64,000 nt of DNA, taken from Pardosa pseudoannulata (lineage: Eukaryota; Arthropoda; Arachnida; Araneae; Lycosidae). The DNA is taken from positions 97,228,694 through 97,292,693 of the forward strand of contig CM063507.1 of the NCBI GenBank assembly GCA_032207245.1, written 5' to 3'. The translations under genes and the position numbers were made by a program. Below are positions 1-12,292 of this stretch, piece after piece; the first letter of the stretch is position 1; each line of letters starts with the position of its first letter. The notes under the pieces were generated by a model that ran no database searches, had not been told where the DNA came from, and worked only from the letters and a program-made list of their open reading frames with translations.

Positions 1-58
1 GGGAACAAAGATGTTTTATTAATTGAGAATTCCCAGACAATTCTTTCTTACATACATC
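1..58 (-). pseudogene. Zinc-finger relic beyond the stop of gene A
   Basis: Reading the minus strand on from the TGA at 59-61, the same frame continues as a finger (DVCKKELSGNSQLIKHLCS) that runs off the window edge. The stop falls where finger consensus has Cys (TGT to TGA), so gene A once had more fingers or still has vestigial ones in its 3' UTR. Genes B, C and D have equivalent relics. Confidence 0.6.
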
Positions 59-1297
59 TCAAGGAAATGGTTTCTTATCAGTATGGGAACGAAAATGTCT
101 TGTTAAGTTGAAACGCAGAGAAAATGTTTTCTTACATACTTCACATGAAAATGGTTTTTCACCAGTGTGGGAACGAAGGTGATTTTTCAAGATAGAACTC
201 TCGGAAAATGATTTATGACATATATTACAAGAGAATGGTTTCTCCCCAGTATGGGAACGAAAATGTATTTTTAGTTTTGACCTCACAGAAAATGCTTTCT
301 TACATACAAAGCAAGAAAATGGTTTCTCACCAGTATGAGAACGAAGATGGTGTATTAACTTTGTATTATCTGAAAATGATTTCTTACATAAATCACAAGA
401 AAATGGTTTCAATCCATTGTGGGAACGAATATGTATTTTTAAGCTTGAATTATGAGAAAATGTTTTCTTGCATACATCACAAGAAAATGGTTTCTCACCA
501 GTATGGGAACGAACATGTGCTTTCAAAATGGAATTCGTAGAAAATGCTTTCTTGCATATAATGCAAGAAAATGGTTTCTCACCTGTATGGGAATGAATAT
601 GTATTTTTAAGCTTGAATTATGAGAAAATGCTTTCTTGCATATATCACAAGAAAATGGTTTCTCACCAGTATGGGAACGAATATGTTCTTTCAAAATGGA
701 ATTCTTAGAAAATGCTTTCTTACATATAATGCAAGAAAATGGTTTCTCACCTGTATGGGAACGAATATGTATGTTTAAGGTTGAATAATTAGAAAATGCT
801 TTTTTGCATAGATCACAAGAAAATGGTTTTTCACCTGAGTGAGAACGAAGATGTTTCTTCAAGCTCGATTTCAAAACAAATGCTTTCTTACATATATCAC
901 AAGAAAATGGTTTCTCACCAGTATGGGAAAGAACATGTCTTTTTAAATAAGAATTCTCATAAAATGCTTTCTTACATATATTGCAAGTAAATGGTTTCTC
1001 CCCAGTATGGGAACGAAGATGAATTTTTAATTTAGAACTATAAGAAAATGCTTTCTTACATACTTCACAGGATAATGATTTCTCACCAGTATGGTAACGA
1101 AGATGTGTTTTTAATTTACAACTGTCAGAAAATTCTTTCTTACATACATCACATACAAATTGTTTTTTTGGATTATGAGAGCATAAATGCTTATCTAAGT
1201 GGCATTTTTCAGAAAATGATTTGTTACAATTATTACATGTGAAAGGACTTTCCTTAGAATCTAGTGAAATAAAATGGTTTAAATCACTTTTATCCAT
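59..1297 (-). CDS. C2H2 zinc-finger protein A, 14 fingers
   Basis: The 412-aa single-exon ORF has a short N-terminus ([17 protein letters not shown]) shared with genes B and C, followed by 14 consecutive C2H2 fingers. Each finger is about 28 residues, of the form F-x-C-x2-C-x12-H-x3-H, with [12 protein letters not shown] linkers. Such arrays bind DNA in the nucleus. There is no KRAB, ZAD or SCAN domain in this exon. The start is chosen because all four paralogues begin at this Met with the MDK/MDN motif. The helix positions that contact DNA vary between fingers (YSSKLKIH, VLKSSLKKH, NYSTLNIH), whereas the framework hardly varies. One linker is altered (NGLKPFSC before finger 11). The ORF ends DKKPFP-stop, where a Cys codon became TGA. 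The target and biological role are unknown. Confidence 0.8.
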   Translation of the reverse strand: MDKSDLNHFISLDSKESPFTCNNCNKSFSEKCHLDKHLCSHNPKKQFVCDVCKKEFSDSCKLKTHLRYHTGEKSLSCEVCKKAFSYSSKLKIHLRSHTGEKPFTCNICKKAFYENSYLKRHVLSHTGEKPFSCDICKKAFVLKSSLKKHLRSHSGEKPFSCDLCKKAFSNYSTLNIHIRSHTGEKPFSCIICKKAFSKNSILKEHIRSHTGEKPFSCDICKKAFSHNSSLKIHIHSHTGEKPFSCIICKKAFSTNSILKAHVRSHTGEKPFSCDVCKKTFSHNSSLKIHIRSHNGLKPFSCDLCKKSFSDNTKLIHHLRSHTGEKPFSCFVCKKAFSVRSKLKIHFRSHTGEKPFSCNICHKSFSESSILKNHLRSHTGEKPFSCEVCKKTFSLRFNLTRHFRSHTDKKPFP

Positions 1298-1774
1298 ATC
1301 AAAAACAAATTAAATTTTCAATGATACGTTTTTCCTAGTTATTTTAAAGATACTTTTTGTAGAAATACTCCATAATGTCATTAGTCTATGATTATTAATT
1401 CAGACATTATGTTACATAGTTTGTTTATACAACAGTTTTCTGATATTTCATCCACACATAGAAAAGTGTCTATTACTTATAATTGCTTAATAAAATTTTT
1501 CATATCCCAACTGCAGATCACAAAGATGAATCATTATACAATGCTGTAGATTTTGTTGACCATTTTATCATGAGATGTCTATATAAATATTGGCATTATA
1601 TAGGATATTTTTTTATTTTTAAAACATATATTAGAATTCTAATCTTTTCAAGAATTTTTATAAATGTAAAAGTATCTTCATTGATGTACAAATCCTTTGT
1701 ACACAGAAATCAATTCAGTATTCAGTTGACTCTTCCAGTACTAATTATAGTAGCCACTGTAAAATGAATGCAAC
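1298..1774 (-). promoter_or_regulatory. 5' leader of gene A with conserved 3' splice site
   Basis: On the minus strand a long pyrimidine tract followed by TATAG lies at 1775-1790, and the sequence after it (GTTGCATT...) is homologous in all four units. The acceptor-to-ATG distance is 477 nt here, against 436 in B, 265 in C and 473 in D. I infer a 5' UTR exon continuous with the coding exon and an intron upstream of it. Confidence 0.45.
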
Positions 1775-2304
1775 CTATAAAAGAAAAAAAGATATACTGC
1801 ACTTTAAGTTTAGTGTAATTGTTGGTGTGAAGAATAAGCTTGACAATTCCAGACATTAACTGTAACTTAAACAGTAGCTGTTTTGAAGCAGAAATATAAT
1901 ACTGTTTTATTAGTATTTTCCCAGGGACAAAAGCTAGTGAGAGGTTTAAAAATGGTGATTTTAGAGACTAAAACTAAAAAATAGCAACAGATGTTTAAAA
2001 AGTACTATCCAACCTTTATATAGAAATCAACCAATAAAAATTAATTTTTATACAACTCCCTTCTTTTATTTTAACTGTTATTCTGAAATAATGAGAGTTG
2101 TAAGTAAATTTTGGAGTCAATTTCATTATAAGTTCTTTTAAAATGGGACATAGTCAAGACTGAAATATAATTCAAAATGTGGAGGATATTTCAATTATCT
2201 TTCCAAACTTAGGACTTATATTGACTAAGTCAAAAACATATATAGTAAATATAATATGCTGTAAAATTATATCAAAATTGTAATAAGATATAGCAACCTC
2301 ATCA

Positions 2305-5300
2305 CAGGCATGAAAGTGGGCAATGACAAAAAAAGCTGAAATTTTTTTTAAGCCCGGGGGGGGGGGGGAATTTAAGGAAGATAATTACATTTTCTCTTAC
2401 ATAACTCTTTTTCACGATATGATTCAGTATTACATTTATATATCTACATACATACACACATCAGTAGGATAATACACAAAAGAAAATTCTTACCATAGTA
2501 GTACCAGGTTCTTGATAATATGCAAAAAAGAATGTTTTATACAAAAACTTTTTTACAAATTAAACTCACTGAGAGTAGAGTTGCACTGGATAGTAAAGTG
2601 AAATAATGAAATTCGGTCACAAGATTTATTTTAAAAGATTAACACAAAATTGGAATCAGTAAACTCAAAATGATTTTAATGTATTCAGTAATATTGTCAA
2701 GTGTTCAGCTAACACAATATACCAGCAAATACCATAGTATGTAATAGTTTCCAGTAAATAAGTTTTTCAGCAATTAGGCTAAAAACTTATTTAACAAATT
2801 TAATAACTACAAGTTCTAAATCCCTAGATGCATGCAAGATGAAAAAAAATCTGTTCGATTTATAAAATTATGATTAAACACAACAATAAAATAACCTTAC
2901 GAAAATGAAATCTTGATAGAATAATATGTAACATTCTTGATGAAAGAAGTTCTTCAGCAAATGCAAAAAGGAATGCTTTTTATTTCAGATACTAAAAAAT
3001 CGAAACACTTTTAAACATTGTAAATTGGTTAAAAGATTTAAAAAAAAATATATATATAAAAGACTACATTAATTTTCTTTTTTTATGGGCTTTTTCGTGA
3101 ACTAATTTCTCTAATCTTCTTTTATGAAGAAGTCTGAGATGGTTTTCTCTTTTTTTAATTAAGTTAATAGCTTCTTTTTTGTTATACACATTTATACTGC
3201 CATTTAGCTGCTCTTTTTTTTTTTTTTTTTCTAATTCATCTTTTTTCTGTTTCAATTCATTTTTGTATTCTAGATATGAGTTTTTCATATTTAGACATAG
3301 TTTTTTATTAATTGATTCATGTAAGAAGTCTTCTTTCTTAAAAAAATTAATTGCAGATGTATTTTGACTTAAAAATTTATATTTTACAGTTTGAATTGAT
3401 GAAAAGGTATCAATTTTCATATTGCTTGATTCTTTATCTAATACATTTCCCATCATACTAAAAGAACTTTCAACTTGAGGACCATGGAAGCAGCTTAATA
3501 GTGCTCTAACCATTTTTGAAAGAGCATTATATTTGCACAAGGAAAATACTGCAGCCCACCATACATCAATCCGTAATATATTTCCATCTTGATCCAGATA
3601 AGATGGCAGAGATTTATCTACTTGATAAAGATGAACGTCTAGTGAATATTCTGTTTTTTCCTCTTCTGTTAAAATATTTTTTACTAATTTTGGCAATTTT
3701 TTTAATCTGTCAATCGTAACAGAATGTCCTCTAGCAACTGGATCAATAGCTGAAATACATTTTAGAAGACTATTATCTAGGGGCAATTTCTTTTGCAAAT
3801 ACTGTGCACATTGCACATATGCCTCATTGGCTTGTTCTAAAAAAGTTACTACTGCAGTACACTGCATATCTTTTATTACAATTGATTCTGAAACACCTAA
3901 AAACATTTTGTGTCTTTTCAGCATATTTTCTTCTGAAGACACATTTAAAGAAAGAAGCTGATTGATACATTTGTCTTTCAAAACTTCTTGCTTCAAAAAG
4001 CAAGATAAAAAATTTATAAACAACTGTTCTTGTTCATCATAAAGTTTATGAATTAACGGTTCCTTGGTTTGAAACAAACATACATACTTTTTTAGAAGTG
4101 GTAACACAGCAGTATAAAAATGTAATATAAGCTGTGTTTTTATTCTTTCAAAAAACAGCTTTTGCAATACTCTTCTCTTCATACATACTCCTTTTGGAGT
4201 AAGTTTTTTCCCAGCAAGATATTTATGTATTTCTTTTATTCTTTTTTTACCTTCAGCACTAACACTTTTTTCTTTGTATATGGCAGACAAAATAGAGAAA
4301 TACACAGCTTTATCATTAGGAGAGAGAAAAGCATAGTAGAACACTGAAAGAGCATGAAATATTCTCAAATGACTCAAGGAAACATCATAACATGATAGCC
4401 ATCTGAATGACACCATGTTTTCTATAGCACTGAATTTAATTCCCAATATGAGACATATTTCCATTAAGCACTCCCTTTGATCTGAAGACCATTTGAAATC
4501 GTAGTAGATATCACTGAAATATTTTTCCACATGACCTCCAAATGGCTAGCAAAATCTTTTAGCTGCATTATGAATATGGTGACAAGAATCACCATCCACA
4601 TCTAGCAAATGGGCTGCTTTCTCACGTATTCTAGTTTCCAGGCCAGATTTTGATCCCCACATTACACTGCATGAATCCATGAGAACGGACATTACATTAT
4701 CCCATGGAATGTTAAGTTCCTTAAAAATTTTTTCTATTTCATTAAATAGAGATTCTGAACAAACTTTAGTCATGTTAATACTTTTTAAATGTTCAACTAC
4801 TACTTTATTTTGAACAGATGAGAAATAGCTGACCAAAATAGACAGGACTCTTTTAAAGTTATTACTAGTAGCTTCATCAATATTTAAAGAAAACTTGGAG
4901 TGTCGTAAATTTTCTGTTGTTTCTTCTGTAAATGTCTTTGCTAAACCATAACGCATTTTATAGGATGCTGCTGTTCTTGACATTTCCAAGTGGTTTAGTG
5001 CCTTTTTGTCACTGGCAAGAACTTTGCCTAAATCAATTAATACTGGAGACATAGTAAACGGCAAATTATGTTCAGCCAGTACACCCAACACTAAGGATTG
5101 TGCATTTGTAATCCTATCACACAAAGGAACATTAACAGGTAGCTGGGTTGAAGTTGAAGGTACAGATGAAATCACAGACGATGACGACTTTGGGACACCA
5201 AAAAAATTAGCAGGTAAAACATAATTCGTCATTTTAGACTGCACTTTCGATGCATGCTTACTGGTCTTTATATGACTTGATATAGCAGCAAATCCTCTTT

Positions 5301-5973
5301 TTCCGTAATAAATGGTATCAGAACAAAGTCTGCAAATGACTTTTCCACTTATTTCAATTTTTCTAATACAATCTCCTACCTTGACGGTTATTTTATCACA
5401 TTTTTCAGCAGTACTTGGATCATCTATAACTACAGATTTGTTTAGCCATTCAAATTTAAATTTATTTTTTTCCGCAGCATCGATGGTGCAAATTTTATGT
5501 TCATCTTTTTTACTGACTTCCATCATAAATTCTTCTAAACACAGCCGCTCTTAGAAGTAAAACACGGTAATCCAAAATATAACGCACGTGCAAACTATTT
5601 TCCCGAAGACCGTTAGTACAGAATGCAGCTGGCTAGGGTACCGCTAGAAATAATGCTGCCCCCTCTTTCAAATCTGGAATCCATAACATAACGCGATCGT
5701 CATTCGACCCTGAAAGAGTAGCCCCGCCTTCATATACTACATTGAGCCAATCGGAATGGAAGTGAATTAGTATGCGTAGTCACTCCGCAAGCGTACATCT
5801 CAGCGAAAACACGCGGTAGAAAATACAAATTTCAATCAGTACGGATTTCGATTACCCCCCTCCCCCATTTTTCAATCACGATTTCTCAACGGATTTGCAT
5901 CGATCTCAGAAACAGTCGGAAAGGCTGTCAAAAAAGCGGATTTCCGCTTAAAAGCGGAAGACTTTCATGCCTA
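2305..5973 (-). mobile_element. hAT DNA transposon, near-complete, with TIRs and 8-bp TSD
   Basis: Termini read CAGGCATGAAAGT at 2305 and, inverted, TAGGCATGAAAGT ending at 5973 (12 of 13 match). They are flanked by an exact 8-bp duplication CCTCATCA at 2297-2304 and 5974-5981. This TIR style and TSD length are those of the hAT superfamily. The single transposase gene is on the minus strand. The right subterminal region has short GCGGA/TCCGC inverted motifs around 5930-5960, and the left end has a G homopolymer near 2355. Bases 2305-3063 and 5527-5973 are non-coding ends. The insertion is private to unit A, so it postdates the segmental duplication. Confidence 0.88.
3064..5526 (-). pseudogene. 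hAT-family transposase, one in-frame stop
   Basis: Two adjacent ORFs (326 and 488 aa) are in the same frame and separated by one TAG at 4546-4548, so this is a single gene of about 820 codons. The N-terminus has a BED-like zinc finger (C65, C68, H85, H91). The RNase H-like core shows D217 in the IDEAT motif, D284 in VLMDSC and a C315/H319 motif. Near the C-terminus the hAT dimerisation region contains VESSFSMMGNV with the catalytic-type Glu. A lysine-rich tail coded by a poly-T/A run (about 3213-3230) and a basic C-terminus follow. The family cuts and pastes hAT elements in the nucleus. The single stop suggests recent inactivation, or readthrough. Confidence 0.82.
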
Positions 5974-5981
5974 CCTCATCA

Positions 5982-6288
5982 TCAATGTTTGTACTCTAGC
6001 CCTCTGTGGACCTTGACCCCATCTTTTCTTGGGACTTCCTCTTGATCTGTCACACAAATGAGTTGCACTGAAGACCTTAATGGGAGCTTTCTCTGCATTT
6101 ATTCTTTGGTAGCCATCCCATCTGAATTTTATGGATTTGATATTGTCATCACCTTTATAGGTTATGATTAATTCAAAGTTATATATCTTTTGACGGGTCT
6201 TGTTTCCCATGAAAGTACCAAAAATACCTCTCAGAAATTGCCAAGATCCCTCTTCCTTCATTGTGAATTTTTCTGGTGTCTGAGACAT
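5982..6288 (-). pseudogene. Fossil LINE reverse-transcriptase C-terminus (unit A)
   Basis: Conceptual translation gives FLRGIFGTFMGNKT, YNFELIITYK and IKFRWDGYQR followed by RGSPKKRWG. This matches the C-terminal signature of RTE-like endonuclease-reverse transcriptases (ERKVLRxIFG, RYNxEL, RLRWxGHxxRM, RGRPxxRW). Only about 100 codons remain. The same relic lies at equivalent positions in units B, C and D, so it was in the ancestral unit before duplication. It begins directly after the hAT target-site duplication. Confidence 0.55.
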
Positions 6289-8809
6289 AAGTTAAAATAG
6301 ATTTAATGAATTCTTGAATAATATAATTTTTGTCCTTTTCTTAATTAGTTGAGACTAATAGGAAATTATATAGAAACATACTACTTTATAGAAACAAATA
6401 ATGTATTAAGAATAACTAGGGAAATATTCCATATGTAAACATGAATCAGCCAACCACATAAATCAGCATATCCATGAGAAAATTGCATTGTCTCTCTTCA
6501 CCAGTTAACCAACAGAAATATTCCACAATTTCACAAGCTTTACCATACAATTTGCAGTTTCTCAAAATACTGCCTTTATTTTAATATAATTTTAGAAAAA
6601 TAAAGTAAAATATTCAAAGAAAACAAAATTAAAATATTTTTTAAATAATGCAATGAGGGATTTAAATCTCAAATTACATTTATTTAACATTTGATGAACT
6701 GTTTTTAATCATGTCTTTTATATGAATGGAGGGCGGAACATCAGCCAATAGTTACATTAGTAACAATTACATTCTACCTAATAATTCACCTTTTTTTCTT
6801 TTAGTCTGCAATCTCTGTTTAACACCTTCCAACATCAATGAGCACTACACACCATGCTGTATAGTCTTTTATATGAATATAACAGCATCAGAATGCATAG
6901 CAACTGATACCTCACAGAAAATGATAGCTTGCACGCTTAAGTTAAAGAACAAAGAGCATAATGAAAAACTCTAGATACTGCAATATAATATAAGAACAAC
7001 AACATATATTTATATTGTTATTTATAATTATTTATAGGACATAAGACAAGGATTTAATTCATGAAAAATAATTATGCTAGCAAAATATATGAATGATGCG
7101 ATTCTTAAAATATTGGTAGCAAAAGTGAAATTAAAAGGTAATGCTGAGAAAATGATTAAAATCACAACAAACTAAATTATGATTAAGAGTAAAATTAAAT
7201 TCCAAGCACTTTGAATAAGCCATTATGTTGATGTTTACCTTCCATTTATGAAGACTCTTCACAAAACATGTGAAGAGTCTGTTCAGGAGGTATGAAAGCA
7301 TTATTATACCATACATGTTATCAGGGTTGCTAGCTCATAAATTATGATTTTGATAAATAAATAGTTTTATATCTTTGAACAATGCAAACATAAGAAGACT
7401 CTGTTCAGCATGTATGAAAACATTATTATTCCATACATTCAATAAATATTTTGTCATATGTAGTACATACCTTATACTTTAAACAATGAATAAAAAAATG
7501 AAAACTTCATCACAAGTCTTAATAAATTTAATCTGAACTTAAATAACTTTAAACTAAATGTTTAAAAAAAAAAAGATATTTTAACAATCCTGTTATATTA
7601 AGTTTTGTTTTTAATTGTATATACGCACTACGAGATTTAATATAAGATGGAAAGCAATTTTTAGGCTTTATTTTATAATTTTATATAAATCTTTGTCTAG
7701 AATACCCTTTAAAATTTTATCTATTAAATCAGAAGTCAATCAATAAATTTGATAAAATAAATTTTAATATTATTTACGTATTACATAGGATCTTTGTAAC
7801 TATATAAGTAAACTATATATTTCAAAAGCCCTGTTATAATTTGTCTGGACAATAGAAAAAACTAATTTCTCAAAAGATCTCAACAGATTTAACATGTTAT
7901 AAAACAATTAAATACTTCTGATAGTACATAGAAGCATATACATATGTTTTTCTTGGGAAAGAATATATTTTACTTAAGAAATGACTTAAATAAGTTTTTA
8001 TATTACATTTTATAATAGATCATATTTTTTGAGGGTGAAAAAGCTAGATTATTACTTAATGAATGCTGTTATATAGAATGTAAGCAGTGTTTATTTGAGT
8101 ACGTTATAAGTTCTAAAACATCAAAGTAGAAGTTGTATATTTCTTTCATTATATATTACTGCGTTACTTACACATATTTTGCCAACTTTGAAATGTACAA
8201 AACTGTAATTATAAATTAATTATATTCGTCACATTTTGCAGATCTTACACAAAAATGTGTTTGTTTACGAATTTCCAAATAGGAATTTATAAATTCAATT
8301 ATTTGAAGTATGAAATCATGCTGCTAGGCTTTGAAAGATGGAAGAAGGGAACAGTCTGCCTAATAATTCACTTTTTTTCTTTTAGTCTGCAATCACTGTT
8401 TAACACCCTCCAACACTAATGAGCACTACACACCATGCTGTATATGTATTAAAACTTATATGAATGCAAAATATTTGTGTCATTAAAATTATGTTGATCA
8501 TTTATGAGTCTTAAATTACTGACATGGAAAAAGTTTGGATTTCACTTCTCTGGAATTGAGAAGTACATAATTGCAACTAATACAATGTTCATACAGATTC
8601 TTCTTTTCAAGGAGTCTTCAAAGGATTTCTTAGAAAAAGAAAATTTTGATTTTCAAAGGCTTTTTCAGAATATAAGTTTATTTACCCAGACTTGTATGAG
8701 AGAGAAGCACTAAGCTATACCGTTTTGTTACTCAAATACTTACGGGACCTGGACCTTTTGCTTAAAGCCAATTGAGGATGACTATGAACATGAAAGCAAA
8801 GGGATTCAA

Positions 8810-10185
8810 GGCTGTTTCCCAGTTTGGGGGGCCCCCGGAACCCAGTTCGGTGAGGACGACAAGCGTGGGAGATATCACCAAATTCCAGAACCATATTTTC
8901 TGGCAAACCTTGCTCTTCTTTTCAGACTCTTCAACCCCACCCCCTAAAAAAGGTGAGGATGTCAATCGGCGCCTTTATTTTAGGGTATTGGGGAAATGAC
9001 ACGTGATTTGAATATCTAACCCTTATTGGTTCCTGTAACTAACAATACTCCAAGACCGCTGAATTTGGATTTTCTAGCATCCATTTCAAGTCTTTGTCCA
9101 TTTTAGCGGTGCTCTGGAGGTTTGTCTATTTTGCCTGAGCTCTTGTGGTATTTTTTTTCGTTTCTTAAATTTAATACTGCAGCTCACACCAATACAATTG
9201 AGGGCTTGTGGAGCTCAATTAAGAGATCCGTCCGCACAGTTCACAAGTGTGAAAATCAATTTGATTTGTACCTTTGTGAATTTACGTGGAGGAAAATGAT
9301 AGAAAATCCGCAAGATGCTTTTCAGGATTTTTTAAATCAGATCAAACGTGTATATCCACCAACAACTCAGGATACTTAAATTAGGTTAGCACTTTATTTG
9401 TTTTACATTTTATGCTTAAGTTTCAAAGAGTAACAAGTGATGTTATAATTCACATTTATATTTTTTTATTTACTGCTTTTTAAACTCTATTCAAAATTGT
9501 GTCTTAATTTATTACAAAATGGAGAAGAAATATTTTTAAACTATATTATTTTATAGTGTACTACATTGTTAAAAGTGATACACTAAGTAATAGAAGTAAT
9601 TTTATTGCGACCCTCTACCGTTATTATTACAGTTGATCAAGGGGAGCTTTACCTCACTTAGATAAGAAAAATTATTTCACTCCCTTACTATCTTCAGAAT
9701 TTTAAGCTAAAAATTTATTATTTAAAACATTTACTCTGTTCTTATATTTCCACTTTAAGCTAATAATTTCTAGAAGTAATTTGTACCATACTTTATAACT
9801 TATTAATTGTTTGATAGTTTTAAAATAATTTCATTAAATAGCAACCGTATTTTATAAATATAACTAAATATTTTATAAGCATAATTGCCTAAATATAACC
9901 AACTAATGCTTATATTTTGCTTCATTTGCATTTACTGCAAAAATTCTGTGCTGTTTAGTTTAATAAACAGTACAAAAGCGCCTTTAAATGCATTAAAAAC
10001 TCAAATTTATATTTGTATTCATCTTGACAAAATTTTAAACCTTTTTTTGTTCAAAATATGCTTTGAAATCGGGTATAAACTTAATGCACAAAATGTAAAC
10101 ATCACTTGGCGACAATTTGGCGATCACTTGTACAAAAATAGAGCCAAAAACATGGCAGCGGGGCCCCCGGAACTGGGAATTTACC
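8810..10185 (+). mobile_element. Merlin-type DNA transposon, internally deleted, 9-bp TSD
   Basis: The element is flanked by GGGATTCAA at 8801-8809 and 10,186-10,194. Unit B has the empty site at about 21,640. Both ends start with GG and form an imperfect inverted repeat around TTCCCAGTT..GGGGGCCCC. An 8-9 bp TSD with GG-starting TIRs fits Merlin (IS1016/IS1595-related). It carries a transposase remnant at 9122-9379. The 1.38-kb length is short, and the rest (8850-9120, 9380-10,150) is AT-rich without recognisable coding. Confidence 0.72.
9122..9379 (+). pseudogene. Merlin / ISXO2-like transposase C-terminal fragment
   Basis: About 85 codons include HTNTIEGLWSSIKR and, later, LYLCEFTWRK. This is the conserved end of ISXO2-like (IS1595/Merlin) transposases, where the Glu of NTIEG is the last residue of the catalytic triad. 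The two upstream catalytic Asp regions are not visible, so the gene is a fragment. There is no good ATG; the frame opens after a stop near 9119. It sits inside the TIR-bounded element, which supports the assignment. Confidence 0.7.
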
Positions 10186-10278
10186 GGGATTCAAAACCAC
10201 TGACTCAGCTTTTGAAGGAAAGCACCCTACCAACTTTGTTTATAACAATATAAATCAAAAGAATCATTATGGACTTAC

Positions 10279-10414
10279 GCAATTCTTCTTTCGTCTTAAG
10301 GCCTCTGTATTATACCAATGAATCTAAATAATTCCTTTGAATAATTCAGTAGTCCTTTTCCTTCATTAAAATCTCAAATGTCTGCAAACAATTCTTTAAA
10401 AACTCCTCAGCTTC
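10279..10414 (-). other. Candidate non-coding upstream exon, unit A
   Basis: On the minus strand a TTTTTTCTAG acceptor (ending 10,415) and a GTAAGT donor (from 10,278) bound a 136-nt block. Equivalent blocks with acceptor and donor dinucleotides lie at 21,738-21,869 (B) and 45,311-45,442 (C). Splicing to the conserved acceptor at 1774 would make an 8.5-kb first intron in A. The block has short reading frames only. It is inferred from conservation and splice signals, with no transcript evidence. Confidence 0.35.
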
Positions 10415-11117
10415 CTAGAAAAAAATGTTATAAGTTTTAATATGTGTAGCACAGGACTAGCAGATGAATATTTAGAGATTTTAGTTTTCTACAAAGAGGG
10501 AAATTTGTATGAATTAAAACTAAAGTTAATAAATGTCATATCAACCATAAAAAGAAGTCATTATCATCTACCATCAAATATATTGATAAAATTGTATAAT
10601 GGTTTTTCAGAAACAATCAATTCTATTGCATTCAATTCTTTGCATTCTATTACCATTAATAACAATTTTAGGGAAAAAAATTATTTTTAAAATATGCTTT
10701 ACTGCTTAAAATTTCAAACAGGGAAAGTAGAATAATAATTCTGTCGACGTGGACCAAAAACAAATACACATATGTAGACAAGAAAAACATTTGTCATTTA
10801 AAATTAATTTAATAATCATTAAGCCAGGAACAACAGGCGACCATCACTCACACAAGTTGCCGGTCTCGTTCTAACTACAGACTATACACAATACTGTGTG
10901 TGTATTTATTATTATTATTATTATTATACGAACTGTTTGTGTGATATATTCTACAGTCAAGTGGCCGGTTGCGTGCGTGTATTTACTATATGGTTCAAAC
11001 CACAGACTAGGAACAAGTGTTTGTTTTTGGGTTCAAACAACAACAACAAAAAAACGTTGCCATATTATGCAACCAAATTAATCCACGAAACAAAACAGCA
11101 CACCAGCATGAAGTATA

Positions 11118-12248
11118 GGGCACTGCCGTATTCACTACCACTAAAGTCAGGCCTAACATAAACGTCATAATGACGTCACCAAGAAGAGGAATTTGGTACC
11201 ATATTCAAACGCCGGCGACTTAAGTCGTCCCATCTATTTCACTTACGTGATATACAAGTCACCGAGTATGTGTTTGTGCATAGCGTAAACAGTGTATAAT
11301 TAAAAAAAAAATAAATAAATAAAAATAAATAAAGATGGCAGGAGCTGTGGGGCAAGCACTTATTGACATATAAAGGTTAAAATGTCGTGAGAATCTATTC
11401 CCCCGGAGCTGTTCAAAAATTAAAAAGAGTTCCTAAACACATGTACTTCGAAAATTTATGATGTTAGATGTAATTTTCAAAGCTTTCGGTAACAGTAAAA
11501 CGAAGTTATTTTAAAAACAACTATGTATTAAACAAGAACTCATTTTAAAATAATAAACATTTACCATTCGAATTATACAAAATTATAAAAATAATACAGC
11601 CGAAAATAGATTTATTAGGTATGTGCATTTGGAGTAGAGACATCATACATTATTAAATTCCTATAGGCAAACTGTGATGTAAACATACAAAATATTTTCA
11701 TGAGCTAGAAGTGCATCAACAAAAACACAAAATAAAATACCGTGGCTCAAAAATAACAAATTTAGAAACTAACAAACATGATAAATAAAATATCTAAAGC
11801 ACTTTTTGTTAATTAATTAATTTTATTAATTAATAAAATGTTGTAGATAGAAAACGTCTAGTAGTAAATAATAACTCTATAGTATCTCTGTAGTATTAAT
11901 AAAATTTTTCCATGATTAAAAAGAATCTTTTTACTCTATACTATTCATATTTAGAATTTTATAAAAGGAATTTAAGGATTTAAGAACATTTAATATTTTC
12001 TCTACACGTAAAATTGACAGATTAATAATGTCAGAGTTTTATACCAATGTATAAAAATTTTTAGATTATTCCGATGCGTGAATTCAGAAGGTATCAATTT
12101 TTAAAATCTTTTCTAAAATGACATTTTGCAATCGCATATATCTAAGCATATATGAATAGCTGCATATATGTACATAATCAGATGCCCAATCTTAAATTAA
12201 TTACAAAAATTACACAGATGGATACTTCAACATAATAAACAACTAGGT

Positions 12249-12292
<44 letters not shown>

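Larger units (their letters stand above)
1..11117 (-). repeat. Segmental duplication unit A (truncated by window edge)
   Basis: This block carries zinc-finger gene A and about 9.8 kb of its upstream flank. Stretches of it can be aligned by eye to units B, C and (inverted) D. Shared pieces are the leader before the ATG (1298-1774), the fossil RT tail (5982-6288), the AT-rich flank 6300-8800, the candidate exon 10,279-10,414 and the block 10,735-11,117, which matches 22,170-22,515 in B. Two insertions are private to A, a hAT at 2305-5973 and a Merlin at 8810-10,185. Outside the listed features (1775-2304, 6300-8800 and 10,415-11,117) I see no coding sequence, only a TTA microsatellite at about 10,906-10,927. 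Confidence 0.75.

Noticed and set aside
208..1242. Plus-strand ORFs over gene A (and the similar ones over genes B, C and D)
   Set aside because: They are antisense shadows of the finger repeats: the 84-bp periodicity keeps a second frame open and gives [13 protein letters not shown] repeats.
9885..10253. 122-aa plus-strand ORF
   Set aside because: It runs across the right end of the Merlin element into flank and has no family motif; a chance ORF.
12251..12290. (TA)n array as a possible CRISPR or other structured repeat
   Set aside because: It is a simple dinucleotide microsatellite without spacers.
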